From Solirubrobacteraceae bacterium (GTDB lineage Bacteria; Actinomycetota; Thermoleophilia; Solirubrobacterales; Solirubrobacteraceae): DNA of 64,000 nucleotides. The position numbers and the translations under genes were made by a program. The notes below the pieces were generated by a model. That model was not told the origin of the DNA. It saw nothing but the letters and a program-made list of their open reading frames with translations, and searched no databases. Each line of letters starts with the position of its first letter. Position 1 is the first letter of the stretch. The stretch lies in assembly GCA_031177685.1 (NCBI GenBank), contig JAPSGI010000001.1, positions 186,001-250,000 of the forward strand, written 5' to 3'. This document shows, piece by piece, positions 26,965 through 35,337 of this stretch.

Positions 26965-27954
26965 ATGGAGGTGTGGCTGCACGCGTTCTCGTTCGCCGGC
27001 CGGGTGGCGCCGCTGGCGCGCCAGGCCGAGGAGTGGGGCTTCGACGGGCTGCTCGTGGCCGACAGCCAGAACCTCAACGCCGACGTGTGGATCGAGCTGG
27101 CGCTGGCCGCCGCGGCGACCGAGCGGATCGGCTTGGGGCCCGGGGTTACCAATCCCGTCACGCGCCACCCGGCGGTGACGGCGTCCGCGGCGGCCACGCT
27201 GCAGGCGGAGACCGGCGGGCGGGCCGTCCTGGGGCTGGGCCGCGGCGACTCGGCGCTGGCGCAGATCGGCCGGCGCCCGGTGCATCTGGCGGAGCTGGAG
27301 CGCGCGCTGGTCGAGGTCCAGGGCTACCTGTCGGGCGACGAGGTCGAGCTGGAAGACGGAACGCGCAGCCGGATCGCCTGGCTGCCGGACCCGAGCCTGC
27401 CCAAGGTGCCGGTCGCGGTGGCGGCAACCGGACCGCACGTGATCGAGATCGCCGCGCGTCACGCGGAGCACGTGGACTTCACCGTGGGGGCCGAACCCGA
27501 GCGGGTGCGCTGGGCGGTCGAGACGGCGCGGGCGGCCGGCGCGCCGTCGCTCGGCGCGTACGTCAACGTGGCCGTGCACGACGATCGCGCGGTCGCCCGC
27601 GACCTCGTGCGGGGGAGCGTGGCGATCTTCGCCCGCTTCGCCGCCGAGGGCGCGCCGCCCGACGGGCTCTCCGAGGTGACGCGCGCGGGGATCGAGCGGC
27701 TGTCCTCGTCCTACGACGAGTCGCGCCACGGCCACGCCGGCGCGGCGCACGCGCGCGAGCTGGAGGGCGAGTTCATCGACCGGTTCGCGCTGGCCGGTCC
27801 GGCCGACGAGGTGGCGGCGCGTGTGCGCGAGCTGGCGGCGCTGGGCATCGAGCGGATCGTCGTCGTCCCCGGCTCGCTCGACGTCGACCCGAAGCGCGTG
27901 CAGGAGACCACCGCCGCCTTCGCCCGCGACGTGATCCCCGCCCTGGCGGACTGA
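26965..27954 (+). CDS. LLM-class (F420-type) oxidoreductase
   Basis: 329 residues from ATG 26965, eight bases after TAGGCT (26951-26956). TIM-barrel luciferase-like protein: AEEWGFDGLLVADSQN, IGLGPGVTNPVTRHPAVTAS and GRAVLGLGRGDSAL fit the F420-dependent LLM group (similar to methylenetetrahydromethanopterin reductase-like proteins). FMN use cannot be excluded. Substrate unknown. Monocistronic in appearance. Confidence 0.82.
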   Translation: MEVWLHAFSFAGRVAPLARQAEEWGFDGLLVADSQNLNADVWIELALAAAATERIGLGPGVTNPVTRHPAVTASAAATLQAETGGRAVLGLGRGDSALAQIGRRPVHLAELERALVEVQGYLSGDEVELEDGTRSRIAWLPDPSLPKVPVAVAATGPHVIEIAARHAEHVDFTVGAEPERVRWAVETARAAGAPSLGAYVNVAVHDDRAVARDLVRGSVAIFARFAAEGAPPDGLSEVTRAGIERLSSSYDESRHGHAGAAHARELEGEFIDRFALAGPADEVAARVRELAALGIERIVVVPGSLDVDPKRVQETTAAFARDVIPALAD

Positions 27955-28017
27955 ACTGCAGCCGCGACCCCGCTTCAAGGCTGGATCCGCGGCGCAGCGG
28001 GTAGGTTGCCGCGCATC

Positions 28018-29829
28018 TTGCGCACCGCCGCCGCCCTGATCGCCGCCGCCGCCACGCTTGTGATCGCCGCCGTTCCCTCGGTCGCGGCGCCGCGAGCGCT
28101 GCGTGTGGGCGCCGCGCCGGCCGACCGTCCCCTCACGCTGCTGCTCGGGCTGCGCCGCGACGAGGCGGGGCTGGCGCGCTTCGCCGCGGCGGTGTCGAAC
28201 CCGGAGTCGCCGCTGTACCGCCGCCACCTCGACGTGCCGCGATCCGCGGCACGGTTCGGCGCGCGGCCGGCCACGCGCGCGGCCGTGCTGCGCGCGCTGC
28301 GCCGCCAGGGCATACGCGGCCGCGTGGGCGCCACCGGCGCCTGGGTCGAGGCGACCGTGAGCGCGGCGCGGGCGCAACGGCTGTTCTCCACTCGGCTGGC
28401 CGCCTTCCGCGCGGCCGGCGGGCGGCGCTTCGTGGCGCCGGTGCGGCGGATCGTGCTCCCGCGCGCGCTGCGCGGCCACGTGACGGAAGTCGTGGGCCTC
28501 GACGACCGGGTGAGCGTACGGACCGCGGCCACCGCGAACACGCGCCGCGACGCGACGCTGATCGACCGCTTCGCGCGCCGGCGCGGCAGCTCGATGCGCG
28601 CCAACGGCGGGACCCAGAGCGGCTGCGCGGCCGCCCGGACCGCGGGCGTGAACTTCACGCGCGAGATCCGCATCCCCGGCTACACCCCCAACCAGTACCT
28701 GCGCGCCTACCGCTACGACGCGCTGCACCGGCGCGGGCTGCGCGGGCAGGGCCAGCGGATCGCGGTGATCGAGATCGACGGCTTCCGCCGGGCGGACATC
28801 ACCACGTTCGGCCGCTGCTTCGGCAAGCGGGTGCCGCCCACGCCGATCACCAAGGTGGGCATCCGCCGCCCGCTGGCGCCCGGGGACGAGACGACGCTGG
28901 ACCTGGAGGTGCTGACCGCGGCCGCGCCGGGGCTGGAGGAGATCCAGGTGATGGAGACCAACGGCTCCAACGCCTCCCTGATCCGCGGCTACGAGCGCGT
29001 CCTGGCCCGTCCGCGAGCGCGACGCGCGTCGGTGATCTCGGCCTCCCTGGGCCAGTGCGAGCCGGAGTTCTACGGACAGGTCGAGGACCTCCGGCTGTTC
29101 GAGAACGTCTTCCGCGCCGCCGCGGCCGCCGGGGTCAGCAACGTGGCGTCCACGGGCGACACCGGCTCCGCCGGCTGCGCGCTGGGAGACAACTCCGGCG
29201 CGCTGGCGCTGCTTGCGGTCTCCCATCCGGCGACCTCCCCGCACGTCACCGCGGTGGGCGGCACGAACCTCGTGCTGAACGCTCGCAACCGCATCGTGGA
29301 CGAGATCGTGTGGCGCGACGTGCCGCTCGGGTTCGGCGGGGGGACCGGCGGCTACAGCCTGTTCTTCAAGCGTCCATCGTGGCAGCGCGGCCCCGGCGTG
29401 TTCGGCTACGAGCGCATCGTCCCCGACGTGGCGATGCTGGCCGACGAGGTCCCCGGCTACACGATCTACTGCACGGCGTGCGGGCCGCCCGCCTGGACGA
29501 CGGTGGGCGGGACCAGCGCCGCGGCGCCGCTGTTCGCCGCGGGCGTGGCGATCGCCAACCAGCAGGCGCGCCGGGCCGGCCAACCGCAGCTGGGGTTCCT
29601 CAACCCGCTGCTCTACGGGATCGCGCGCGGGCGCGCGCGCACGCGCGTGTTCCGCGACGTGGTGCGCACGAACAACGACCTCGGGACGGCCATCCCGCGT
29701 GAGGCGGGAGGCGGAAGCCCCGCCGGCTGCTGCGCCGCGCGGCGCTTCCACGACGCCGCCTCGGGGTGGGGCTCGATCGACCTCGTCGCCTTCTCCGTGG
29801 CGGCGCGCGCCGCGGCCGCCCGGCGCTAG
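28018..29829 (+). CDS. Exported S53 (sedolisin) serine-carboxyl peptidase
   Basis: 603 residues from TTG 28018; an in-frame TTG at 28006 overlaps the TAGGTT -10 (28002-28007), so the downstream start is preferred and leaves a clean signal peptide (RTAAALIAAAATLVIAA). Pro-kumamolisin activation domain at about 35-165, then the peptidase domain. Catalytic Glu291 and Asp295 lie in GDETTLDLE, the oxyanion Asp381 in STGDTGSAG, and Ser500 in VGGTSAAAP, so the SED site is complete. Expected to be secreted, self-activating and acid-active. Confidence 0.88.
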   Translation: MRTAAALIAAAATLVIAAVPSVAAPRALRVGAAPADRPLTLLLGLRRDEAGLARFAAAVSNPESPLYRRHLDVPRSAARFGARPATRAAVLRALRRQGIRGRVGATGAWVEATVSAARAQRLFSTRLAAFRAAGGRRFVAPVRRIVLPRALRGHVTEVVGLDDRVSVRTAATANTRRDATLIDRFARRRGSSMRANGGTQSGCAAARTAGVNFTREIRIPGYTPNQYLRAYRYDALHRRGLRGQGQRIAVIEIDGFRRADITTFGRCFGKRVPPTPITKVGIRRPLAPGDETTLDLEVLTAAAPGLEEIQVMETNGSNASLIRGYERVLARPRARRASVISASLGQCEPEFYGQVEDLRLFENVFRAAAAAGVSNVASTGDTGSAGCALGDNSGALALLAVSHPATSPHVTAVGGTNLVLNARNRIVDEIVWRDVPLGFGGGTGGYSLFFKRPSWQRGPGVFGYERIVPDVAMLADEVPGYTIYCTACGPPAWTTVGGTSAAAPLFAAGVAIANQQARRAGQPQLGFLNPLLYGIARGRARTRVFRDVVRTNNDLGTAIPREAGGGSPAGCCAARRFHDAASGWGSIDLVAFSVAARAAAARR

Positions 29830-29839
29830 CGTTTGCGAC

Positions 29840-31303
29840 ATGCGGTGCCTGGGGGCCACCGTGGCCGCGGTGCTCGCCGCGTTCACGCTCACCGCGAGCG
29901 CGCAGGCGGCGCGGATCGTCACCTGGGAGACGACCAGCCGCCACGTCGACGCGGCGCGCGCGACTTCCGGCTACAGCAACCCGAGCGGGACGCCGCGGCC
30001 CAACGCGCTGCGGGTGAACGTGTTCCTGCCCGACGGCTACGACGCGCGCTCGACTCGCCGGTACCCGGTGCTCTACCTGCTGCACGGCGTGGGCGACGCC
30101 TACGACTCCTGGTCCCTGCCCCGGCAGGGCGACCTCCTCGAGGTCGCGCGCGGCTTCCCCGGCTTCATCGTGATGCCCGAGGCCGACCGCGGCTTCTACA
30201 CGAACTGGTGGAACGGCGGGCGCTACGGCGATCCAGCCTGGGAGCGCTACCACCTCGACGAGCTGATCCCGCTGGTGGAGGCGCGCCTGCCGATCCTGCG
30301 CGCGCGGCGCTGGCACGCGATCTACGGGTTCTCGATGGGCGGGATGGGCGCGCTGTTCTACGCGTCCCAGCGCCCGGGCTACTTCGGCGCGGCGGGTTCC
30401 TCACAGGGCCTGATCCAGCTCCAGCGCCCGACGTTCCAGTCCGAGCCGGTCTTCCGGGCGTTCATCGAGCAGGACCCGCGGGCGATCTTCGGCGACCCGG
30501 CGGCGCAGGAGTTCTACTGGGCCGGCCACAACCCGAGCCGGCTGGTGGAGAATTTGCGCCACACGCGGCTGTACGTGGCCGTGGGCGACGGCGTGCCCGC
30601 GCCCGGCGAGCCGAGCGGGACCGGCCAGGCCGCGGAGGTGGAGCTCCGCATGCAGACCGACGAGTTCGTCGCCGCGGCGCGCGGCGCGGGCCTGACCGTC
30701 GACTACCGCCCGCAGCAGGGCTCCCACGAGTGGATCTCGCGCCGCAAGCACCTGCGCGACGCCTGGCGGGAGTGGGGACTGTTCGAGCCCGTGTCCCAGG
30801 CGCCGACCTCCTGGAGCTACCGGACCGTGGCGCAGGAGGGCGAGATGTGGGGCCTGCGCTTCGCGTTCGACCGCCCGCCGGACGTCGTCCAGGTCTTCAC
30901 GCGAACGGGGGACGTCCTGCGCGCCGCCGGGTCCGGGACCGTCTCGGTGCGCACGCCCGACGGCTGCCGCTTCACGGCGACGCTGCCCTTCGAACTGCGC
31001 GTCCCGTCGGGGTGCGCGCCCCCGGCGCGCGCACTGCGCCTGCGCGTGAAACCGCGTCGCGTCATCGCCGGCCGCCGGACCGTCATCCGCTTCCGCGTCC
31101 TCGGCGTCACGGGCGGGCGCAGGCACCCCATCCGCGGCGCACTCGTCCGCTTCGCCGGGCGCAGGGTCCGCACGGACGGCCGTGGGCGAGCGTCCATGTC
31201 CCGCGCCCTCCCGCGCCGCGGCGTGTTCCGCGCCCGCGCCACCAAGCCGGGGTGGCGCCCCGCGGCCGCACGAATCGCCGTCGCCACCCCACGCCGGGGT
31301 TGA
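29840..31303 (+). CDS. Secreted alpha/beta-hydrolase esterase (PF00756, antigen-85-like fold)
   Basis: 487 residues from ATG 29840, seven bases after TAGCGT. Signal peptide CLGATVAAVLAAFTLTASAQA; esterase domain about 45-315 with YPVLYLLHGVGD (oxyanion side), nucleophile Ser165 in YGFSMGGMG and His in QQGSHEWI. A C-terminal region (about 400-480) is an Arg-rich Ig-like/beta domain. Family members include feruloyl esterases, S-formylglutathione hydrolases and mycolyltransferases. Secretion argues against the formylglutathione role. Confidence 0.8.
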   Translation: MRCLGATVAAVLAAFTLTASAQAARIVTWETTSRHVDAARATSGYSNPSGTPRPNALRVNVFLPDGYDARSTRRYPVLYLLHGVGDAYDSWSLPRQGDLLEVARGFPGFIVMPEADRGFYTNWWNGGRYGDPAWERYHLDELIPLVEARLPILRARRWHAIYGFSMGGMGALFYASQRPGYFGAAGSSQGLIQLQRPTFQSEPVFRAFIEQDPRAIFGDPAAQEFYWAGHNPSRLVENLRHTRLYVAVGDGVPAPGEPSGTGQAAEVELRMQTDEFVAAARGAGLTVDYRPQQGSHEWISRRKHLRDAWREWGLFEPVSQAPTSWSYRTVAQEGEMWGLRFAFDRPPDVVQVFTRTGDVLRAAGSGTVSVRTPDGCRFTATLPFELRVPSGCAPPARALRLRVKPRRVIAGRRTVIRFRVLGVTGGRRHPIRGALVRFAGRRVRTDGRGRASMSRALPRRGVFRARATKPGWRPAAARIAVATPRRG

Positions 31304-31329
31304 GCAGCACCACCCCCAAGCGCTAAAAT
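31300..31329 (+). promoter_or_regulatory. Promoter of the tRNA-fMet gene
   Basis: TTGAGC (31300-31305) and TAAAAT (31324-31329), 18-base spacing, with the mature tRNA beginning 13 bases later. The -35 overlaps the esterase stop codon. Confidence 0.55.
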
Positions 31330-31342
31330 GGTTCGTCTACGC

Positions 31343-31418
<76 letters not shown>

Positions 31419-31446
31419 CGAAAGCCCCGCTCCGGCGTGGCTTTCG
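31419..31446 (+). terminator. Terminator after tRNA-fMet
   Basis: CGAAAGCC (31419-31426) pairs with GGCTTTCG (31439-31446) around a 12-base GC-rich loop. Similar but diverged hairpins follow the other two repeat copies. Confidence 0.7.
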
Positions 31447-31514
31447 TCGTTTCCGGGGATGAGGCGGCGGGCGCGGCCGCACGGGTTTGCACGGCGGCGC
31501 CCGCTCGGATTTAG

Positions 31515-31904
31515 CTACGGCGTGGCGGAGTAGCGCCGCTCGGCCGCCGGAGCCCGCTCGCCGCGGAGTCGGCCGCGACCGGACGCCTGGACCTGAAAGG
31601 AACCGACGTAGGTGATGCGCTGCCAGCGGGACTGCGCCGTTCGGGTGACGGTCTCCTCCCACTTCCCGTCGTTGCACTTGAAGGTGTGGGTCTTGCCCGT
31701 GTCCTTGTTCTTGACAGCAAAGCTGTGGCCGTGGTCGTAGACGACGGTCGGGCCGGGGCTCCCGTTGGGCCCCTGCAGGTTGACTGAGCAGCCCTTCTTC
31801 GCCGGCGTCCCGCTGCCGGCTGGCTGGGCGTGCGCGGCAGCCGCCAGCGCGAGGGTGAGCGAGAGCATGGCCGCGACCGCAACGAGTGTCTTCGAGATCT
31901 TCAT
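31515..31904 (-). CDS. Small exported protein of unknown function
   Basis: 129 residues from ATG 31904 with GGGAGG just upstream. A clear signal peptide (KISKTLVAVAAMLSLTLALA, cleavage after AHA) is followed by a beta-rich domain with two cysteines (KGCSVNL..., TFKCNDGKWEE) that could form a disulfide, and motifs YDHGHSFAVKNKDTGKTH. No family is recognised. First gene inside island A, reading toward the tRNA. Confidence 0.65.
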   Translation of the reverse strand: MKISKTLVAVAAMLSLTLALAAAAHAQPAGSGTPAKKGCSVNLQGPNGSPGPTVVYDHGHSFAVKNKDTGKTHTFKCNDGKWEETVTRTAQSRWQRITYVGSFQVQASGRGRLRGERAPAAERRYSATP

Positions 31905-32247
31905 GTCTGGCCTCCCGTCGTGGGTGTCGATTAGGTCGTCCTCGTTGGACACCAGGAGCCTTTCCGAACACGGCCGCCGCGTCTGTCGCCCGCACGACAC
32001 AGTGCACGGGGCGCGACAGGAAAGCCCCGCTCAGGACGGGAGGTCTTCCTGAGTGGAGGCGGCGCTAGCCGGCGTCGCCCTCAGACCGCCTCGCCGGCGA
32101 GGCTCCGCGCGCGCATGCGTGCCGTGAGCTCGGGGCGGCTCGACCCCGGAGCCGTCCAGGTGATGATCCGGGGTTCCTCGTGATCACGTTCCATCACGGG
32201 GCTGGAAAGCGACCCGGCGCGGTCCGCTCCGAACTTGCGACCGGAAC
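31905..32247. other. 343-base gap inside island A
   Basis: No convincing gene. A minus-strand reading frame from ATG 32193 to 32081 (37 residues, starting MERDHEEPRIITW) is the only candidate and has no clear ribosome site. Nothing else recognised. Confidence 0.4.
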
Positions 32248-33399
32248 CTAGGCGACCGACCCGACCAGCTCCCCAACAACGTCGAGGATCGCCTCGGCAC
32301 ACGTGTCAGGGTTGTGCCACTGGACGAAGTGAAACGCGTCGGGAAGCACGTGGAGGTTTTCCTCAATCTGGGGCACCTCGTCGCGCCATTGGGCGACGAC
32401 GCTCGGCTTGCCGAGCGGGTCCTGGGACCCGAACACGCCTCCGACGGGAATCGCCTGTCCCCGCGGGCCCCAGACGGCGCCGATCTTCTCCTGGATGTTG
32501 CGATAGAAGGCGACGTTGTTCTGTGGGCCGAGCGTCGGCTCCTCGAACGAGTATCCGTTGCACATGGTCGGGCTTTCGAGGCATGCTCGCTTCGAGCTGC
32601 GAGCGTTGGCCTTCGTGGAGAGGGCGTCTCGCCACACGGCGAACTCCGGGCCGCAACCCTTTGGTATCCGGCCCGTGGCGCCAGCTGCCAGGAGCCGCAT
32701 CCACTTGAGGTTGTCCTTGACGTCGCCCGAGAGCGTCTCGAACTCCATGACGGCGGCGGCATGAACTCCCCATAGGCGATCGGGCACCACGAACGGAGTC
32801 TGAGACCACGAGATCGGTCTCGTCAGGTTCGCGTACGTGGGCCTGTCCCCGGGCTGGGGAAACACCGAGGTCGCGTTGACGACGAGTCCGCGGACCCGCT
32901 CGGGGCTGTCGATCGTGGCCCCGATGCCGATCGGCCCACCCCAGTCGTGGACGATCAACGTCATGTCCCGCAGGTCGAGCGCCTCGATCAGCTGCCGCAG
33001 ATTGTCAGCGTGGCGCATCTGGAGCATCTCGTAGGTGGCTTGATCGGACCTGCCGAAGCCGATGTTGTCGGCCGCCACGATGCGGGTGCCCTCGGGGAGC
33101 CCCTGACGCTTCAGCTCGTCGATCGTGGTCCGCCAGGCGTAGGAGCACTCGGGGTTGCCGTGGACGAAGAGCAGGAGGGGGCCATCCCCTTCGCCAAAGC
33201 GCCGGTCGAAGAAGAACATCCTCTTGCCCGCATCGGGACCCTCGGGAATTACGAACCACTGCGCATCGGCGCCGTGGCTGTAGTCGGCCGGGACGTCGGT
33301 CAGGGGCGAGTTGCCTGGGCTCGATGCGAGGATGCTCGCGATCCTAGCCGCGCCCAGGGCTGCGGGGTATCGTCGGTCCGTGAAGGCGACGCTTTTCAC
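32248..33399 (-). CDS. Alpha/beta-hydrolase, haloalkane-dehalogenase-like
   Basis: 383 residues if GTG 33399 is used; the conserved part begins only around residue 40 (SHGADAQWFVIPEG) and no better start is seen, so the N-terminus is uncertain and overlaps the divergent GST gene. Core motifs: oxyanion HGNPECSYAWR, nucleophile Asp152 in VHDWGGPIG with the halide-binding-type Trp next to it, acid in FGSQDPLG and His in DAFHFVQW. An Asp nucleophile with adjacent Trp is the haloalkane dehalogenase pattern, although epoxide-hydrolase-like relatives share it. Several HLD relatives have other roles. Confidence 0.72.
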   Translation of the reverse strand: MKSVAFTDRRYPAALGAARIASILASSPGNSPLTDVPADYSHGADAQWFVIPEGPDAGKRMFFFDRRFGEGDGPLLLFVHGNPECSYAWRTTIDELKRQGLPEGTRIVAADNIGFGRSDQATYEMLQMRHADNLRQLIEALDLRDMTLIVHDWGGPIGIGATIDSPERVRGLVVNATSVFPQPGDRPTYANLTRPISWSQTPFVVPDRLWGVHAAAVMEFETLSGDVKDNLKWMRLLAAGATGRIPKGCGPEFAVWRDALSTKANARSSKRACLESPTMCNGYSFEEPTLGPQNNVAFYRNIQEKIGAVWGPRGQAIPVGGVFGSQDPLGKPSVVAQWRDEVPQIEENLHVLPDAFHFVQWHNPDTCAEAILDVVGELVGSVA

Positions 33400-34117
33400 G
33401 ATCGCCGGTACCCCGAACGGCGCGATCGCCGAGCGGATGCTCGAGCACAAGCGCGTCGAGTACCGCCGGGTCGAGCTTCTGCAGACTCTCCACAAGCCGA
33501 TCGTCCGTCTGTTGGGATTCGGCGGCAACACGGTCCCGGCGCTGACACTCGACCGTCGCAAGGTTCTCGGCACACGCGCGATCGCGCGAGCGCTCGAGGA
33601 AGCGCGCCCCGACCCGCCGTTGTTCCCGCGCGACGAAGCGCGGCGCGCCGAGGTCGAGGATGTGGAGCGGTGGGGTGAGGAGGTGCTGCAGACGTTCCCG
33701 CGCCGCATCGTCCTGTGGGCGGCGCTGCGCGACCTGCGGGCGGCGGCGTCATTCGTCGAGCGCGGGCCGTTCGCGAGGCTTCCGGATTGGCTCGTGTCGG
33801 CGCTCGCACGCCCGCTGGTATCGGCCGGCGTGCGCGTGAACAGGACAGGCGATGGTCCCGCGCGCGCCGCCCTCGCCGAGCTTCCCGAAGCACTCGATCA
33901 CGTCGAGGAGCTGATCCGGCGCGGCGTCCTCGGTGGTGACCAGCTGACCGCGGCCGACTACCAGGTCGGTTGCCAGCTGCGGGTCCTCATGTGTCTCGAC
34001 GACCTTCGGCCCCTGATCGAAGCGCGCCCCGCCGGCCGCCTCGCCGTGCGCGCCTGTCCGCACCACCCAGGGCACGTCGGCCACGTGCTCCGGCCGGACG
34101 AGCTCCCGTCTGGCTAG
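33380..34117 (+). CDS. Glutathione-S-transferase-like protein
   Basis: 245 residues from GTG 33380, six bases after TATCGT (33368-33373). N-terminal thioredoxin-like domain (VKATLFTIAGTPNGAIAERMLEHKRVEYRRVEL) with NTVPALTLDRRKVLGTRAI as the cis-Pro/GSH-site strand, then an all-helical C-terminal domain. No active-site Cys or Tyr is obvious. Actinobacteria usually lack glutathione, so another thiol or a non-catalytic role is possible. Its 3' end overlaps the convergent cupin gene by four bases. Confidence 0.65.
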   Translation: MKATLFTIAGTPNGAIAERMLEHKRVEYRRVELLQTLHKPIVRLLGFGGNTVPALTLDRRKVLGTRAIARALEEARPDPPLFPRDEARRAEVEDVERWGEEVLQTFPRRIVLWAALRDLRAAASFVERGPFARLPDWLVSALARPLVSAGVRVNRTGDGPARAALAELPEALDHVEELIRRGVLGGDQLTAADYQVGCQLRVLMCLDDLRPLIEARPAGRLAVRACPHHPGHVGHVLRPDELPSG

Positions 34118-34635
34118 GTGCGGTAGCCGAGCACCCTGCCGACGCGAGCCAGGCCGCGCATCAGCGAACGCAGGACGCGGCTGCTGGGCACCAGCAGGTC
34201 GGCATGCTCTCGCCAGACCATCGACATGAAGATCGCGGTCGACGGTCGCTTCAGACCCTTGAACCGGTCCGAGACGGCGAACCGATACTGCTTCTCGACG
34301 AACTCGTCGAAGTGGCTCCCGGGCCGGTGGAAGTTGCGCACGCGCACCGGCTGCCCGGACGGGACGCGAAACGTGTGGCTGCTGTTGACCGGGACGGACG
34401 CCGAGTCGCCGGCGGCCAGCGAGCGCCAATGGCCGTCGACCATGACGTCGAGGCGCCCCTCGAGGACCTCGTACTCCTCCACCTGAGTCGGATGGCGGTG
34501 CGGGGGCGGCGCGAAGGCGCCGGGAGGGAGCGTCCACTCCATCTCCACGTACTGCCCGCCGGCGTCCTCGTGCGAGGTGACGATTGCGTATTCGCCCACG
34601 TCCGGGATCACGTAGCGATCGCCCGAGCGTGGCAT
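34114..34635 (-). CDS. Cupin-domain protein
   Basis: 173 residues from ATG 34635; a GTG at 34644 is in frame but lies in the TAGGGT -10 (34648-34643) that sits seven bases before the ATG. A single cupin barrel (about 20-105): PPPHRHPTQVEEYEVLEGRLDVMVDG supplies metal-binding His and Glu, and VPVNSSHTFRV the second motif. The C-terminal 70 residues are helical and basic. Divergent from the TetR operon and likely sharing its control region. Substrate unknown. Confidence 0.72.
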   Translation of the reverse strand: MPRSGDRYVIPDVGEYAIVTSHEDAGGQYVEMEWTLPPGAFAPPPHRHPTQVEEYEVLEGRLDVMVDGHWRSLAAGDSASVPVNSSHTFRVPSGQPVRVRNFHRPGSHFDEFVEKQYRFAVSDRFKGLKRPSTAIFMSMVWREHADLLVPSSRVLRSLMRGLARVGRVLGYRT

Positions 34636-34649
34636 GCGCCGCACCCTAC

Positions 34650-34698
34650 TTGACGCACCGCCACGATCTTTGTACGGTCGCCTTAGTCACTCGACTAA
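34650..34698 (+). promoter_or_regulatory. TetR promoter and palindromic operator
   Basis: TTGACG (34650-34655), 17 bases, TACGGT (34673-34678), then the perfect inverted repeat TTAGTC-ACTC-GACTAA (34683-34698) right over the expected transcription start. A palindrome at this place just ahead of a tetR gene is the usual autoregulatory operator; repression of the downstream hydrolase-glycosyltransferase gene would follow. Confidence 0.65.
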
Positions 34699-34707
34699 AC
34701 ACCCGCG

Positions 34708-35337
34708 ATGGAACGGAACGCTCAACTGCAGACAGCCCCCGCACGGACCCGGCAGGAGACGATCGACGTCTTCCTCGACGCGGCGGAGCGGCTGCTCATC
34801 GGCTCGGGCGCCGCGACCGTCACGACGCGCCGGCTGGCCGCGGAGGCGGGTCTGAACCACGGCCTGGTCCACTACTACTTCGGCTCGATCGACGAGGTCG
34901 AGCTGCAGGTCCTCGAGCGCTTCACCGCGCGGCTCGTCGAGCGCCAGCGCGCCATGTACGCGGCCGACGTCCCGTTCCTGGAGAAGTGGCGCACGGCCAT
35001 GCGCTACCTCGAAGAGGACCTCGAGGCGGGCTATCCCAAGGTTCTGGCCGAGTTGTGGTCGCTGGCCTGGAACCGCCCCGAGATGCGCGCGCGGATCGCG
35101 GTGACGTGGGAGGCGTGGCGCGCCGTGCTGACCGACGCGTTCGACGCTGCGATCGAGGAGTACGGCCTGGACCGCGAGCGCTATCCCGTGAAGGCGCTCG
35201 TGACGCTCGTGCTGACGTTCAACAACGGGCTGCTGATCGAGCGCCTCGGGGGGATCGACGAGGGTCACCGCGAGCTGCTGGATTGGATCGACGACTGGCT
35301 CCAGGAGCTGGAGCGCGCGAAGGGGGACTCGAGATGA
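34708..35337 (+). CDS. TetR-family transcriptional regulator
   Basis: 209 residues from ATG 34708. Helix-turn-helix at about 33-60 (TVTTRRLAAEAGLNHGLVHYYFGS), followed by an all-helical ligand domain. The gene overlaps the following enzyme by ATGA, so both are co-expressed. A perfect 16-base palindrome lies ten bases upstream. The ligand is unknown; the fused hydrolase/glycosyltransferase is the probable target. Confidence 0.85.
   Translation: MERNAQLQTAPARTRQETIDVFLDAAERLLIGSGAATVTTRRLAAEAGLNHGLVHYYFGSIDEVELQVLERFTARLVERQRAMYAADVPFLEKWRTAMRYLEEDLEAGYPKVLAELWSLAWNRPEMRARIAVTWEAWRAVLTDAFDAAIEEYGLDRERYPVKALVTLVLTFNNGLLIERLGGIDEGHRELLDWIDDWLQELERAKGDSR

Noticed and set aside
26950-29922. 990-codon minus-strand open frame
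   Set aside because: Antisense to the LLM oxidoreductase and the sedolisin; composition dominated by Arg, Gly, Val and His as expected from GC-rich antisense DNA.
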